This document shows positions 39,387 through 48,232 of a stretch of 64,000 bases of DNA, one piece after another. The notes under the pieces were generated by a model that saw only the letters and a list, made by a program, of their open reading frames with translations, ran no database searches and was not told the DNA's origin. The first letter of the stretch is position 1. Each line of letters starts with the position of its first letter. Source of the DNA: Oceanispirochaeta sp. M1 (lineage in GTDB: Bacteria > Spirochaetota > Spirochaetia > DSM-2461); the NCBI RefSeq assembly GCF_003346715.1, contig NZ_QQPQ01000011.1:62001-126000 (forward strand). Reading direction: 5' to 3'. The translations under genes and the position numbers were made by a program.

Positions 39387-40106
39387 TTAAATAATCTTAT
39401 CTTTTTCCATCTGCTGGATTATACGGATAACTTCTTCCATGGGCTCAATTACTACACGGGCCAGCATCTCTCCCAGGAGGGTATGTTTTCCACAGAAATG
39501 CAGCTCAGGACCACTTCCGGAGAAAATCAGATTGGAATCCGTACCTGTCCCGGTTGCAGTACTGTCTGATACCCTGCTTTGAACTCCGTATTTCATTACA
39601 GAACTGCATCGGGCTTCGGTTACTATCATCAGAGCTTCGGCCATGGCGGCTTCTGAAAGCTCGGCATTTGTTCCGGCAATTATATTGATGGTCCCGTTTC
39701 CGGCCCTGTGAGCATCCAGCTCTCTGAAATCTGCCTTGTCGCCTGCTGCACGGGCATTTGTCAGGCCGGCTGTCAGGCAGCAGAATACAGCCAGTTCATC
39801 TTCAACTATGCTGTTGTAGCGGAAGCTTTTCATGGATGCTGAGGTCATCATGCCGGCAAAGGCCGTTGTGACACCCAGCTCGGCAGCTTTTTTCTTAAGA
39901 CTTATATGGGGATGTTCGTAGCCTTCGTATTCATCGGATTTATTATGGTGAACCTTCATGTTCAGCACATGTAAGAGCTCCTGTCTTCCCCCTTTATACA
40001 GGGCCGATGAGAGAGTCTGTACCGGCTGGGAAAAGTTCAGGAGCGCATGGTCTTCATCATGTGATATATCTATTGTCAATCCAGGAAGCTTACATTCAAT
40101 ATTCAT
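39387..40106 (-). CDS. cbiZ: Adenosylcobinamide amidohydrolase
   Basis: A 239-residue CbiZ-family enzyme that removes the aminopropanol side chain from incomplete or foreign corrinoids so that they can be rebuilt. Seen: MMTSASMKSF, the GLTNARAAGD block and the C-terminal ATGTGTDS block typical of the family. Its start overlaps the stop of the ATPase gene by 4 bases. Its place in a riboswitch-led transport operon fits corrinoid salvage. Confidence 0.88.
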   Translation of the reverse strand: MNIECKLPGLTIDISHDEDHALLNFSQPVQTLSSALYKGGRQELLHVLNMKVHHNKSDEYEGYEHPHISLKKKAAELGVTTAFAGMMTSASMKSFRYNSIVEDELAVFCCLTAGLTNARAAGDKADFRELDAHRAGNGTINIIAGTNAELSEAAMAEALMIVTEARCSSVMKYGVQSRVSDSTATGTGTDSNLIFSGSGPELHFCGKHTLLGEMLARVVIEPMEEVIRIIQQMEKDKII

Positions 40107-40918
40107 CTCTTTCCTTCAGCAGTATCGGTATTTTTCTTCTCCGCAGCTGCATCAGCTACAGGTCCGAGAAGAGTTCTATCTCCATTATGGTAATAATCCA
40201 TTCGGCTGTTATAGACTCTGTTAATATTATCGGGAGTGACCACACTCGCTGCGGGGCCCGAGGCGACACAGTTTCCCTGATCCATTAATATGACTCTGTC
40301 TGCATTTTGAAGAGCCTGATTTATATCATGAAGGATGGCTATAACGGTTTTTCCACGCCGGGCTTCCTCTTTTAAGAGGCTGAGCAGCTCCTCCTGATGG
40401 TGAATGTCCAGATGATTGGACGGTTCATCCAGAAGCAGAACTTCAGGGTCCTGTGCCAGCACTCTGGCAAGGAGCACTCTCTGATATTCTCCGCCGCTCA
40501 GGCTGTTGACCACCCTGTGGCGCAGATCCTGAAGATCAAGCCGTTCCATCAGGGATGTGAGCTGTTTTTTATCAATGGGGTCCTGCCACAGAGTTGTCTT
40601 TTTTCTGTAAAATCCCATGCTTACCATCTGTGCGGCAGTATAGGCAAAGGCACTCTCTGTTCTCTGGGGAACAAGGCCTACAAGGGCTGCCCTGCGTGAA
40701 TCCTTTAATGAGAACAGGTCCTTTCCCTGGACAAGAATGGTTCCCTGTTTTGGTTTAAGCCTAGCTCTGAGGATTGAGAAGAACGTCGTTTTACCCGACC
40801 CGTTGGGTCCCAGTATGACAGTCAGTTCTCCCGGCTGTATATCGATAGAGGGGAGGTCCAGATAAAAACTCCCGCCATATGTGAACTTCAGGTTCTGTAC
40901 TGATACAGATGAATCCAT
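40103..40918 (-). CDS. btuD: Corrinoid ABC transporter ATP-binding protein
   Basis: A 271-residue ATPase of the BtuD/FecE type. Walker A GPNGSGKTT near residue 38, signature LSGGEYQR, Walker B LLLDEPSNHLD, then the switch His in AILHDINQ. It drives the BtuC-type permease encoded 1 base upstream. The substrate is assigned from the cobalamin riboswitch and cbiZ; iron-siderophore systems look alike. Confidence 0.88.
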   Translation of the reverse strand: MDSSVSVQNLKFTYGGSFYLDLPSIDIQPGELTVILGPNGSGKTTFFSILRARLKPKQGTILVQGKDLFSLKDSRRAALVGLVPQRTESAFAYTAAQMVSMGFYRKKTTLWQDPIDKKQLTSLMERLDLQDLRHRVVNSLSGGEYQRVLLARVLAQDPEVLLLDEPSNHLDIHHQEELLSLLKEEARRGKTVIAILHDINQALQNADRVILMDQGNCVASGPAASVVTPDNINRVYNSRMDYYHNGDRTLLGPVADAAAEKKNTDTAEGKR

Positions 40919-40919
40919 T

Positions 40920-41942
40920 TTACATCACCTTCCCTGAGTTACGGCGTAGAAGATAGAGGAAAAAAGGGCCCCCTGTCAGAGCCGTAACTACACCTACAGG
41001 AATTTCTGCGGGCGCTATGATTGTTCTTGCCAGAAGGTCGGAAAGGATCATCAGAATGGCCCCTCCCATTATGGAAAGAAATGTGAGATTCCTGTGTCCG
41101 GGACCGGAGATCAGCCTCATAAAATGAGGGACAAGAAGTCCTGCAAAACCGATAATTCCACAATTGGAGACTATTACTGCTGTTATCAGGCAGCTTACAA
41201 GCAGAAGCTGCAGTGACACCCGTTCAGGATTGATCCCCAGAGAGTGGGCTTCCTCATGACCAAGACTCAAAAGATCCAGTTCTCCGTGTCTGAAGATAAT
41301 AAACAGGGATGATGGAATCAGGACTATCAGCAGGAGTATCACCTTTGTCATATGTGCAGATGAAAAACTTCCCAGGGTCCAGAAAACAATACGTTCAACT
41401 TTTTCCCTGTTCAGCATCATCATAATTGAGACTCCCGCCTGGGCTATGGAACTGAAGGCCACACCTGCCAGCAGGAGGGAGCTGATATTGTTCCCGTTCC
41501 GTGAGGCCAGGGAAAGGATAAGAAATACGGATAAAAGACTGCCCAGAAAGGCCGCAGCCGTAAGTCCCAGGGATGATATGAAAAATGCTGGAAGACCTAT
41601 CATCATATAAAGAGACGCACCCAGTGAGGCTCCCGATGCTACACCCAGCAGATAGGGTTCTGCCATGGGATTTCTGAAGATTGCCTGAAAGACAAGTCCC
41701 GAGAGGGATAGTCCCGCCCCTGCAAGGGCTGCCATTAAGACACGGGGAACCCGAATTTGCATCAGGATTATCTCCTGCCCCTCATTCAGTCCACTTTTTC
41801 CGCCGCTGAACAGATATCTGATCAGACCGGAAAAGGGGAGGGATACGGCACCGATGGATGACGCAAGTATAAGAAGAGTGATAAGCAGAAAAAATAATGT
41901 TATCCCGGGAATCCGGGACGCACTTTTCTCAGGATTGATCAA
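40920..41942 (-). CDS. btuC: Corrinoid ABC transporter permease
   Basis: A 340-residue FecCD/BtuC-family permease with about ten membrane helices. Seen: RVPRVLMAALAGAGLSLSGL, the AEPYLLGVASGA segment, and the GIIGFAGLLVPHFMR coupling region near the ATPase contact. It overlaps the binding-protein gene by 4 bases. Confidence 0.9.
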   Translation of the reverse strand: MINPEKSASRIPGITLFFLLITLLILASSIGAVSLPFSGLIRYLFSGGKSGLNEGQEIILMQIRVPRVLMAALAGAGLSLSGLVFQAIFRNPMAEPYLLGVASGASLGASLYMMIGLPAFFISSLGLTAAAFLGSLLSVFLILSLASRNGNNISSLLLAGVAFSSIAQAGVSIMMMLNREKVERIVFWTLGSFSSAHMTKVILLLIVLIPSSLFIIFRHGELDLLSLGHEEAHSLGINPERVSLQLLLVSCLITAVIVSNCGIIGFAGLLVPHFMRLISGPGHRNLTFLSIMGGAILMILSDLLARTIIAPAEIPVGVVTALTGGPFFLYLLRRNSGKVM

Positions 41943-42865
41943 GGGATGAGATCCATGATTCTATGGATCTGTTCAAGAGCATCTATCTGTCTCGGTCCCT
42001 GTCGTACCAGAATATTTTCATCAATTTCAAAAACACGGCCGTTTTGAGCCGCTGCAAGATCTTTATAGACGGGAAGGGTGAGAAATTCATCTTTCATTCC
42101 CCTGTTTACAAGAATAAGCTGCGGTTGTTTGGCAACAAGGAGTTCCTTGGAATAAGACCAACCCTCCTGATCCTCCGCAATATTGGAGCCGCCGGACATA
42201 CTCAAAAGTTCGCTGATAAAGGTATTCCCACCGGAAGTCCAGTCTCCACCGTCTCCGAAGCCCAGGGCATAATAACAGCTGGGGTTTTTATCCATTGCGG
42301 CGACTGAAGCTTCCAGTGCGGCTCTTCTGTTATGGATATCATCCAAGAGTGCTTTACCTTCAGTTTCTGCATCCAGGAGCTGTGCGCAGCCGCTGATGAC
42401 CTCTTCCATCCCCTCAAAACTCTCTTCTCCATAAATCAAGGCACTGGGAATTGAGTAGGATTCAAGTTTTTTAAGAACTTCAGGGTCAACATGGGTGGAA
42501 CCGATAACAAGATCGGGATTAAGGGACACTATTGTCTCGAGACTGGGGTCCTGAAGACCGCCTACTGAGCTGATCATAGATACTTCAGCCGGGTAGTCAC
42601 AGAAATCAGTACGTCCCACAAGGAGCTGCTCTCTGCCGAGGGCATAGATTGTTTCTGTGATATTAGGACCTAGAGAAATTATACGCAGAGGCCTTGATTC
42701 AAGCTCAATGGTAATTCCTCTGGAATCTGTAAAACTGAATGTCCGGGCAGACTCATCGGCGGGAGCCCCTTGTTCCTGACTGCCTGAGGCAAACAGGGGT
42801 ACTGTGAATAGGGACAATAGGAAAATAAAAAGAATAGAAACTATGGAATTGATTTTTCGACCCAT
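41939..42865 (-). CDS. btuF: Corrinoid ABC transporter substrate-binding protein
   Basis: About 308 residues: a signal peptide ending near FASGSQEQ, then a two-lobe BtuF/FhuD-type binding fold (RIISLGPNITETIYALG, the LNPDLVIGS helix, and the second lobe from about residue 170). There is no lipobox Cys. ATG 42865 is chosen: GAGGAG (42873-42878) lies 7 bases before it. A reading from 42925 would start inside the riboswitch expression region. First gene of the operon. Confidence 0.88.
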   Translation of the reverse strand: MGRKINSIVSILFIFLLSLFTVPLFASGSQEQGAPADESARTFSFTDSRGITIELESRPLRIISLGPNITETIYALGREQLLVGRTDFCDYPAEVSMISSVGGLQDPSLETIVSLNPDLVIGSTHVDPEVLKKLESYSIPSALIYGEESFEGMEEVISGCAQLLDAETEGKALLDDIHNRRAALEASVAAMDKNPSCYYALGFGDGGDWTSGGNTFISELLSMSGGSNIAEDQEGWSYSKELLVAKQPQLILVNRGMKDEFLTLPVYKDLAAAQNGRVFEIDENILVRQGPRQIDALEQIHRIMDLIP

Positions 42866-42885
42866 ATGTAATCTCCTCGTTACAT

Positions 42886-42909
42886 CATCAGGCCTGCGAC
42901 AGCCCGATG
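42886..42909 (-). promoter_or_regulatory. Hairpin before the btuF ribosome-binding site
   Basis: An 8-base-pair stem (CATCGGGC with GCCTGATG, one G-U) with an 8-base loop, ending 7 bases before GAGGAG. Its place between the aptamer and the ribosome-binding site suggests that it is part of the switching region. There is no T-run, so translational control is the simpler reading. Confidence 0.5.
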
Positions 42910-42927
42910 CATTGGATTTATTCATTC

Positions 42928-43078
42928 CTTTTCAGGTTTTCTGACTCACAAATCATCAAAATCGGCCGGCCTTCCCGGTTTCCCAGTGACCTTTATCTGG
43001 CAGATTTCTCCCTGTTTACAGCGGCGGGACCGTGGAGGATTCTCACCTCTCTTCCCTTGAGTCCGGAATGTTGGGTGA
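42928..43078 (-). promoter_or_regulatory. Cobalamin riboswitch
   Basis: Read on the minus strand, the conserved blocks come in order: GGGAAGAGAGGTGAGAATCC (43056-43037), CCCGCCGCTGT (43028-43018), a GGTCACTGGGAA region (42991 down), GGGAAGG with a TGATGA stretch, and a B12-box-like GAGTCAGAAAACCTG (42947 down). The order and spacing match the adenosylcobalamin aptamer; CCGCTGT for the more common CCACTGT and the B12 box are slightly divergent. It leads the btuF-btuC-btuD-cbiZ operon and should shut it off when cobalamin is plentiful. Confidence 0.88.
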
Positions 43079-43079
43079 A

Positions 43080-43085
43080 ATTATA
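43080..43085 (-). promoter_or_regulatory. -10 box of the btu operon
   Basis: TATAAT on the minus strand, placed so that transcription would begin just at the 5' edge of the cobalamin aptamer. No good -35 is visible at 17 bases. Confidence 0.5.
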
Positions 43086-43165
43086 CTATTTAACCATCCA
43101 TTTTACTATGGGGAAATCAGTGGATTTTTGTGACTTTTTTACTGATGATCAGGAGTCGAAAAGCA

Positions 43166-43193
43166 TTGACAGCAGAGAGGAAGCTAATAGAAT
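43166..43193 (+). promoter_or_regulatory. Putative promoter of the DUF1576 gene
   Basis: Perfect TTGACA (43166-43171), 16-base spacer, TAGAAT (43188-43193). It lies in the 364-base gap that also holds the divergent riboswitch, and points to the gene at 43230. Confidence 0.65.
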
Positions 43194-43229
43194 ATAAAAT
43201 GAGTCTGCATTTAAAAGGAGAACACCCTC

Positions 43230-44480
43230 TTGGGATTCAGTAAAACTAATATAATATCGAATTTTCTGATAATTATGATTCTGCTGTTTATAATCACGGC
43301 CTTCGCCGTAGACGGCAGCGGAGCAATCAAAGGGTTCTGGACAATTCAGCTCCACCCCGGGCGGCTGATAAATGATTTCTTTGCGGTTGTCGGGATAGGG
43401 GGGACTCTCCTCAATTCTGCTGCCGTCGGCCTGGTGGCCATGATTCTCATCTACATAACGGGAGTCAGTTTTTCAGGCCCCACATTTGCAGCGGTATTCA
43501 CCATCATGGGTTTCGGACTCTTTGGTAAGACACCCCTGAATATTCTCCCCATCATACTGGGAGTCTATCTCTCCGCCCGTCTTGTGGGAAAAGGACTGCG
43601 GGATTACTTGATCATCGCCCTTTTCGGGACGGCCCTGGGTCCACTGGTTTCTGTTGTGTTTCTGGAAACCGGGCTGCCTCTCTGGCAGGGGCTTATTCTG
43701 GGAGTACTCAGTGGAACAGCCGCTGGATTTATTCTTCCCGCACTGGCTGTGGCCATGCTGCATATGCATCAGGGATACAGTCTTTACAATATGGGGCTGA
43801 CCTGTGGATTCCTCGCACTCTTTGCAGCATCTTTCTTAAAGGCTGCAGGACTTCCCTTCGAAAAGGCCCTTGCCTGGCACAGTGAAAATATCCTGCTTCT
43901 GCAGCTGATAATACCGATCCTCTCTCTTATGCTCATAGGATCAGGTATTTTCTTCTCCGGGAAAAAAGCCTTCAAGAGCTTTGTCCTAATTCAGAAACTG
44001 TCCGGTAGACTTCCTTCTGACTTTGTGGATATGGAAGGAACCGGGGGCTCTCTTGTCAATGCGGGTGTTATGGGACTTGCGGGAACAATTATCGTATTTC
44101 TGGCGGGAGCCGACTTCAACGGACCCGTAATCGGCGGGCTTCTGACCATAATGGGTTTTGCCGCATTCGGAACAAACCTGAGAAACTCATGGTCTGTTGT
44201 CGCAGGAGTCATGGTCAGTACTTTTGTCTTTGGAATGAAACTTTCTGATCCCGGACCCATCCTGGCTGTGATTTTCAGTACAACTCTGGGACCACTGGCC
44301 GGACAGTTCGGCTATATTCCAGGTTTTTTTGCAGGATTTATTCACCTGATCATGGTCAGTCAGACAGGAAGCTGGCAGGGTGGAATGAATCTGTATAACA
44401 ACGGATTTGCCGGCGGACTCACCGCCTCTGTATTTATCGCTGTGATTCAGTGGTACCGCAATAACAAGAACGACATGTAG
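43230..44480 (+). CDS. DUF1576-family membrane protein with internal duplication
   Basis: A 416-residue protein with about ten membrane helices. The two halves repeat: GIGGTLLNSAAVGLVAMI...FTIMGFGLFGKTPLN and GTGGSLVNAGVMGLAGTI...LTIMGFAAFGTNLRN, so it arose by duplication, a transporter-like layout. I assign DUF1576 from memory of the family; the substrate is unknown. The start is TTG with AAGGAG 9 bases upstream. A small gene follows 12 bases after the stop. Confidence 0.8.
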   Translation: MGFSKTNIISNFLIIMILLFIITAFAVDGSGAIKGFWTIQLHPGRLINDFFAVVGIGGTLLNSAAVGLVAMILIYITGVSFSGPTFAAVFTIMGFGLFGKTPLNILPIILGVYLSARLVGKGLRDYLIIALFGTALGPLVSVVFLETGLPLWQGLILGVLSGTAAGFILPALAVAMLHMHQGYSLYNMGLTCGFLALFAASFLKAAGLPFEKALAWHSENILLLQLIIPILSLMLIGSGIFFSGKKAFKSFVLIQKLSGRLPSDFVDMEGTGGSLVNAGVMGLAGTIIVFLAGADFNGPVIGGLLTIMGFAAFGTNLRNSWSVVAGVMVSTFVFGMKLSDPGPILAVIFSTTLGPLAGQFGYIPGFFAGFIHLIMVSQTGSWQGGMNLYNNGFAGGLTASVFIAVIQWYRNNKNDM

Positions 44481-44492
44481 GGGAGCTGCACA

Positions 44493-44873
44493 ATGAAAAG
44501 AAAAGACCTGATACTGAATCTGATCGGTGAAATATCAAATTATCTTCTGGATGATGATCCCATGCGTCTTGTGATCTCTCTTCATCAGGAGGAAGACGGT
44601 CTGCATCTTTGCATCCTGGATGATACAAAACACAGTGAAGATGAACTTGAATCCATGAAAAAGGCTCTGAACAGCCGTAAAAGACCGGAACTGGCCGAAT
44701 ACTACGGTGCCATGACCGGCCATGATATGCTCGGCTCTGCAAGGCTGGACCTTCTGGGCTGGCAGATAAAACACTCTGATGTCACCCAGTCGGACTCCGG
44801 AATAAAGATCGACCTCTGGTTCGGCAGCGAAAAATTCCAGAGCGATAAATTTTCCATTCCTGTCAAAGATTGA
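44493..44873 (+). CDS. Small cytoplasmic partner of the DUF1576 gene
   Basis: A 126-residue soluble protein with no signal peptide or membrane helix. It has an acidic N-terminal part and a GHDMLGSARLDLLGW helix, followed by alternating residues up to the C terminus. I recognise no family; the layout could be a small alpha/beta sensor. Co-transcription with the membrane protein is likely from the 12-base gap. Confidence 0.7.
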   Translation: MKRKDLILNLIGEISNYLLDDDPMRLVISLHQEEDGLHLCILDDTKHSEDELESMKKALNSRKRPELAEYYGAMTGHDMLGSARLDLLGWQIKHSDVTQSDSGIKIDLWFGSEKFQSDKFSIPVKD

Positions 44874-44881
44874 TCCTCCCT

Positions 44882-44924
44882 CGGGAGGCAGCCTTAAAGG
44901 CAGTCTCCCGGCCGGGGAATCCCC
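44882..44924. terminator. Hairpins between convergent genes
   Basis: CGGGAG (44882-44887) pairs with CTCCCG (44905-44910), with an inner GCCT/AGGC around TAA and only a small mismatch. A second GGGG-AAT-CCCC hairpin follows (44914-44924). They lie between the gene ending at 44873 and msrAB ending at 44936. Confidence 0.7.
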
Positions 44925-44935
44925 ATCTAAATTTC

Positions 44936-46045
44936 TTATTCAAAGAGATACAGAAACTCTCCATACCCCTCAGCTTCCATATCATCTAAAGGAACAAAGC
45001 GCAGGGAAGCCGAATTGATACAGTATCTCAGACCCGTAGGATCGGGACCATCAGGGAAAACATGACCCAGATGGCTGTCTCCGTAATAACTGCGCAGTTC
45101 AACCCGTTCAGAAAAAAGTTTTGTATCCGAATGCTCAGTGACATTCTCCGAAACCAGAGGCTTTGTAAAACTGGGCCAACCTGAACCGGATTTGAACTTA
45201 TCATTTGAACTGAACAGGGGCTCGCCCGTTACTATATCCACATAGATCCCATGGGCCTTATTATCCCAGAACTCATTTTGAAAAGCCCGTTCAGTCCCCT
45301 CATTCTGTGTCACTTCATATTGAAGGGGAGTCAACATCTCTTTTATTTTTTCTTCTTCCGGTTTCTTGTATGAGGTCTTTTCAAACTTCCATACATCCGT
45401 GATAAACTGATCCCTTCCGGAATTGTTTCTATAAGATTCATAGCGCCCGGGACTCTTGCAGTAGAAGTCCTGATGATACTCCTCGGCAGGATAGAAAACA
45501 GTCAGTTCTCTGATCTCTGTTACAACAGGCTTATCAAAAATTCCCGACTCATCCAGAGCCTTCTTCGAAGCTTCCGCCTGGACTCTCTGCTCTTCAGAAT
45601 GGTAGAAAATGGCACTCCCGTACTGAGAACCTCTATCCACAAAGGAACCTCCTCCATCGGTGGGGTCCATTACTCTCCAAAGCTTGTCCAGCAGCTGGTT
45701 ATAACTAATCCTCTGAGGATCAAAATAGATCTGAATTACTTCAAGATGTCCTGATTTTCCTGAAGACACCTGCTCATATGTGGGGTTCTCAACATGTCCC
45801 CCTGAATATCCCGATAAAACTTCCTCAACTCCCGGTATCTCCTGAAAATCGGATTCAGTACACCAGAAGCAGCCTCCCGCAAAGGTGGCAATTTCCAGAT
45901 TCTCGTCTTTCATGATCTCCTCAACCTCCGATTGACTCTTTATCTCTCTCTTTTGGTCTTTAGCAGATGGTTCTGCCTCACTCTGTCCAGCGGCCCAAAG
46001 GGCAGCACTGATCAGGATTAAACCTGCTATTAAAATATTCTTCAT
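44936..46045 (-). CDS. msrAB: Periplasmic methionine sulfoxide reductase MsrA-MsrB fusion
   Basis: A 369-residue protein. Signal peptide (about 1-20, AAGQSEA), MsrA domain (about 50-205) with nucleophile C59 in GCFWC, and MsrB domain (about 235-365) with [20 protein letters not shown] and catalytic C342 in RYCINSAS. MsrA reduces S- and MsrB R-methionine sulfoxide. The first zinc CxxC of MsrB (before PLFSS) is replaced by IYVDIVTG, so it is the zinc-free type. No DsbD-like partner is nearby; the TlpA-like protein at 736 is a possible reductant. Confidence 0.93.
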   Translation of the reverse strand: MKNILIAGLILISAALWAAGQSEAEPSAKDQKREIKSQSEVEEIMKDENLEIATFAGGCFWCTESDFQEIPGVEEVLSGYSGGHVENPTYEQVSSGKSGHLEVIQIYFDPQRISYNQLLDKLWRVMDPTDGGGSFVDRGSQYGSAIFYHSEEQRVQAEASKKALDESGIFDKPVVTEIRELTVFYPAEEYHQDFYCKSPGRYESYRNNSGRDQFITDVWKFEKTSYKKPEEEKIKEMLTPLQYEVTQNEGTERAFQNEFWDNKAHGIYVDIVTGEPLFSSNDKFKSGSGWPSFTKPLVSENVTEHSDTKLFSERVELRSYYGDSHLGHVFPDGPDPTGLRYCINSASLRFVPLDDMEAEGYGEFLYLFE

Positions 46046-46169
46046 TGTTCACTCCTGTTGATGTTCAGCTCTGAGGTTGAACTTAGGCGTTCCTATATAT
46101 ATTAATACATCATAAGTGGAAAGGTTTCAAAATATATTATAAAATAGATATAGATTTTATTTATTTTAC

Positions 46170-46298
46170 TTCTTCGGGTGTCTCCCCCCCACAGGAGACG
46201 TGGTGTGATGCGCCGCCGGGAGCTGCGGGAAGGAAACACTGCAATCTAATGACCCGGTGGAAGCTTTTCCAAAGAATCTGTCCGTGATATAAAGGAGA
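46170..46298 (+). promoter_or_regulatory. GC-rich structured leader of unknown type
   Basis: In an otherwise A/T-rich 254-base gap lies a GC-rich block. GTCTCC pairs with GGAGAC over CCCCCACA (about 46190-46200), CCGCCGGG (about 46213) pairs with CCCGGTGG (about 46253) over a 32-base loop containing CTGCGGGAAGGAAACACTGCA, and GGAAGCTTTTCC forms a last hairpin. The AAAGGAG ribosome-binding site follows. The arrangement looks like a cis-regulatory RNA, but I could not match it to a known class. Confidence 0.4.
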
Positions 46299-46299
46299 T

Positions 46300-47142
46300 A
46301 TGCTTGTTTATGATAAATCCTTCAAAATAGAAGGGACCGTAAAATCAATTTTTGAGAATACCTGGTCCATTCTCAGACCCCATATGGGATATATGAGCCT
46401 TATCTGGGCTGTATTTTATATTCCTACTAATGTTTTTATTCTGCTCCGTATGGGAGATATGGTAAAACATCTCAATAGCGGCAGTTCACTTGTTATTCCT
46501 GTTATGATGCTCCTCTCACTCCTGGGGACTATTCCCAATATTGCACTCGTGCTTTTAGTCAGGGCAGGGGACTGTGAGGATTACAATGGTCTGGTAGTCT
46601 CTGCATTCAGAAAGATTCCCTATTATGTCACCACCACATTGGCTATGGCCATCAGCATGATCCCCATGATTGTGATGGGACTTATAGTCTCTGTTCTTCT
46701 CAGTCTTGCTCTGGAAAGCACAGGAATGGCTCCGGAGCAGCAGATATATGCAATCATTCCGCTAATGGTAATTATTACAGTGTATGCCATGATCCGTTTT
46801 GCCTCGGCAGTACCTTTTTACCTCATGACCGGAGCCAGAAACTTCAGAGCCGCCCGGTACAGCAGCTTCTTATTCAAAATGAACAGGAAAACGATACTTG
46901 CGGCTTTTGCTATCTGTACCTTTCTACCCATGGCGTTGAACTTCGGCATGTTTTTTGTAGTTGAAAGTGAAGCCGCCAATGTAATTCTTGGATTTTTTCT
47001 GGGTTATATCATGTTTCTCAGTACTGCCTTTTATGCTGGTTTTTTGAATCATATAATAGAAGCAGAATCTGATGTATGTGACAGTGAAAATCAGGACAGC
47101 CGGAAAAAAGAAATTGAGCATAAACCCGATATTCCAGAATAA
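46300..47142 (+). CDS. Multi-pass membrane protein of unknown function
   Basis: A 280-residue protein with about six membrane helices starting near residue 28 (MGYMSLIWAVFYIPTN) and a charged C-terminal tail (about 262-280). No motif recognised; the general look resembles DUF975/GPDPase-membrane-type proteins. A structured leader and an AAAGGAG only 2 bases from the ATG precede it. The HD-GYP gene follows after 66 bases. Confidence 0.7.
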   Translation: MLVYDKSFKIEGTVKSIFENTWSILRPHMGYMSLIWAVFYIPTNVFILLRMGDMVKHLNSGSSLVIPVMMLLSLLGTIPNIALVLLVRAGDCEDYNGLVVSAFRKIPYYVTTTLAMAISMIPMIVMGLIVSVLLSLALESTGMAPEQQIYAIIPLMVIITVYAMIRFASAVPFYLMTGARNFRAARYSSFLFKMNRKTILAAFAICTFLPMALNFGMFFVVESEAANVILGFFLGYIMFLSTAFYAGFLNHIIEAESDVCDSENQDSRKKEIEHKPDIPE

Positions 47143-47208
47143 AAGGATTTCTTTCCAGATAGAAACAGGTTAACCTGTGATAAATCTATTTAAAAGAAAA
47201 AAAACAAC

Positions 47209-48201
47209 ATGATATCATTCAAGAAAGAAAAGTGGATTCCCGTAAGGAAATCTAACCTTAAGTATTACGTAGATATTGATCTCTTTTACAGAAATAAGAC
47301 CTCAGGAGAGGTTCTTCTCTATAAAAATGCCGGAATGCATATTACAGATGAAAGGCTGAAGGATAAATCTTATACAGGAGATCTTTATATTCGTCCTGAA
47401 GATAAGAGTCGGTGTCTGAGAAATGTTCACTCCGGTTTCAGTTCAAATCTTGATGAAAGTATGGAAGTGGGAGTAGAAAAGGTGAAGGAAGAGCTTATCA
47501 ACATAATTGATGAGACTCTCCATGAACCCCGTTCCGGTGGTCTTGAAGTTATCCCTGATACCATGGATCTCATTGTTGACAGCTATTCCCGGCAGCCCGA
47601 TGTTATCAAAAATCTGGCAAAAATATCTCACTCTGATTACACAACCACAATACACTCACTGAATGTTATGGCTCTGACCGTAGGATATTGCTTCTACACA
47701 AATAAACCCTTTAAAACTACCGTGGATTACGGCCTCACAGCCCTGTTTCATGATATTGGAAAAACAGAAATCCCTCAGGATATACTCAGTGCTCCCCGTC
47801 CGCTGTCGGATTATGAATTTGATACCATGAAATCACACACCCTTCTAGGTGCGGAAATCCTCCAGGCCAATAGTCATGATGTTCACCTGGCCATTCCAGG
47901 TGCTCTGGAACATCATGAAAAACTTGACGGAAGGGGATATCCCCATGGTCAGAAAACTATCTCCGAAATCGGACAGATCCTTGCCATCATAGATTCTTAT
48001 GAAGCCATCACCAACGATGACAGACTCTACCGTTCTGCAATGGAACCTCTGGATGCTCTGGCAGTCTTGAAGGAAGAGGTTGATAAAGAGAGACTAAATA
48101 AAAAGATCTTTGAGAATTTTGCTTACAGCCTTACTAATTTTTCCGGTGGAAGGGGCGGCAAAACCATACTCAGCAATGGTATGGACTTCCTTAAAGTTTA
48201 A
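47209..48201 (+). CDS. HD-GYP cyclic-di-GMP phosphodiesterase
   Basis: A 330-residue protein. The C-terminal about 180 residues are an HD-GYP domain: H in the SDYTTTIHSLNV helix, HDIGKTEIP (the HD), the THTLLGAEIL helix, HHEKLDGRGYP (HH and GYP). It hydrolyses c-di-GMP. The N-terminal about 120 residues resemble a DUF3391-like lead-in. No membrane helix, so cytoplasmic. Likely affects motility. Confidence 0.9.
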   Translation: MISFKKEKWIPVRKSNLKYYVDIDLFYRNKTSGEVLLYKNAGMHITDERLKDKSYTGDLYIRPEDKSRCLRNVHSGFSSNLDESMEVGVEKVKEELINIIDETLHEPRSGGLEVIPDTMDLIVDSYSRQPDVIKNLAKISHSDYTTTIHSLNVMALTVGYCFYTNKPFKTTVDYGLTALFHDIGKTEIPQDILSAPRPLSDYEFDTMKSHTLLGAEILQANSHDVHLAIPGALEHHEKLDGRGYPHGQKTISEIGQILAIIDSYEAITNDDRLYRSAMEPLDALAVLKEEVDKERLNKKIFENFAYSLTNFSGGRGGKTILSNGMDFLKV

Positions 48202-48232
48202 TCCCTCTTAAATATCACTTTTAAAATATCAG

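Noticed and set aside
42866-42925. Longer btuF start at 42925
   Set aside because: Would run through the riboswitch expression region and add charged residues before the signal peptide; the ATG at 42865 has GAGGAG at 7 bases.
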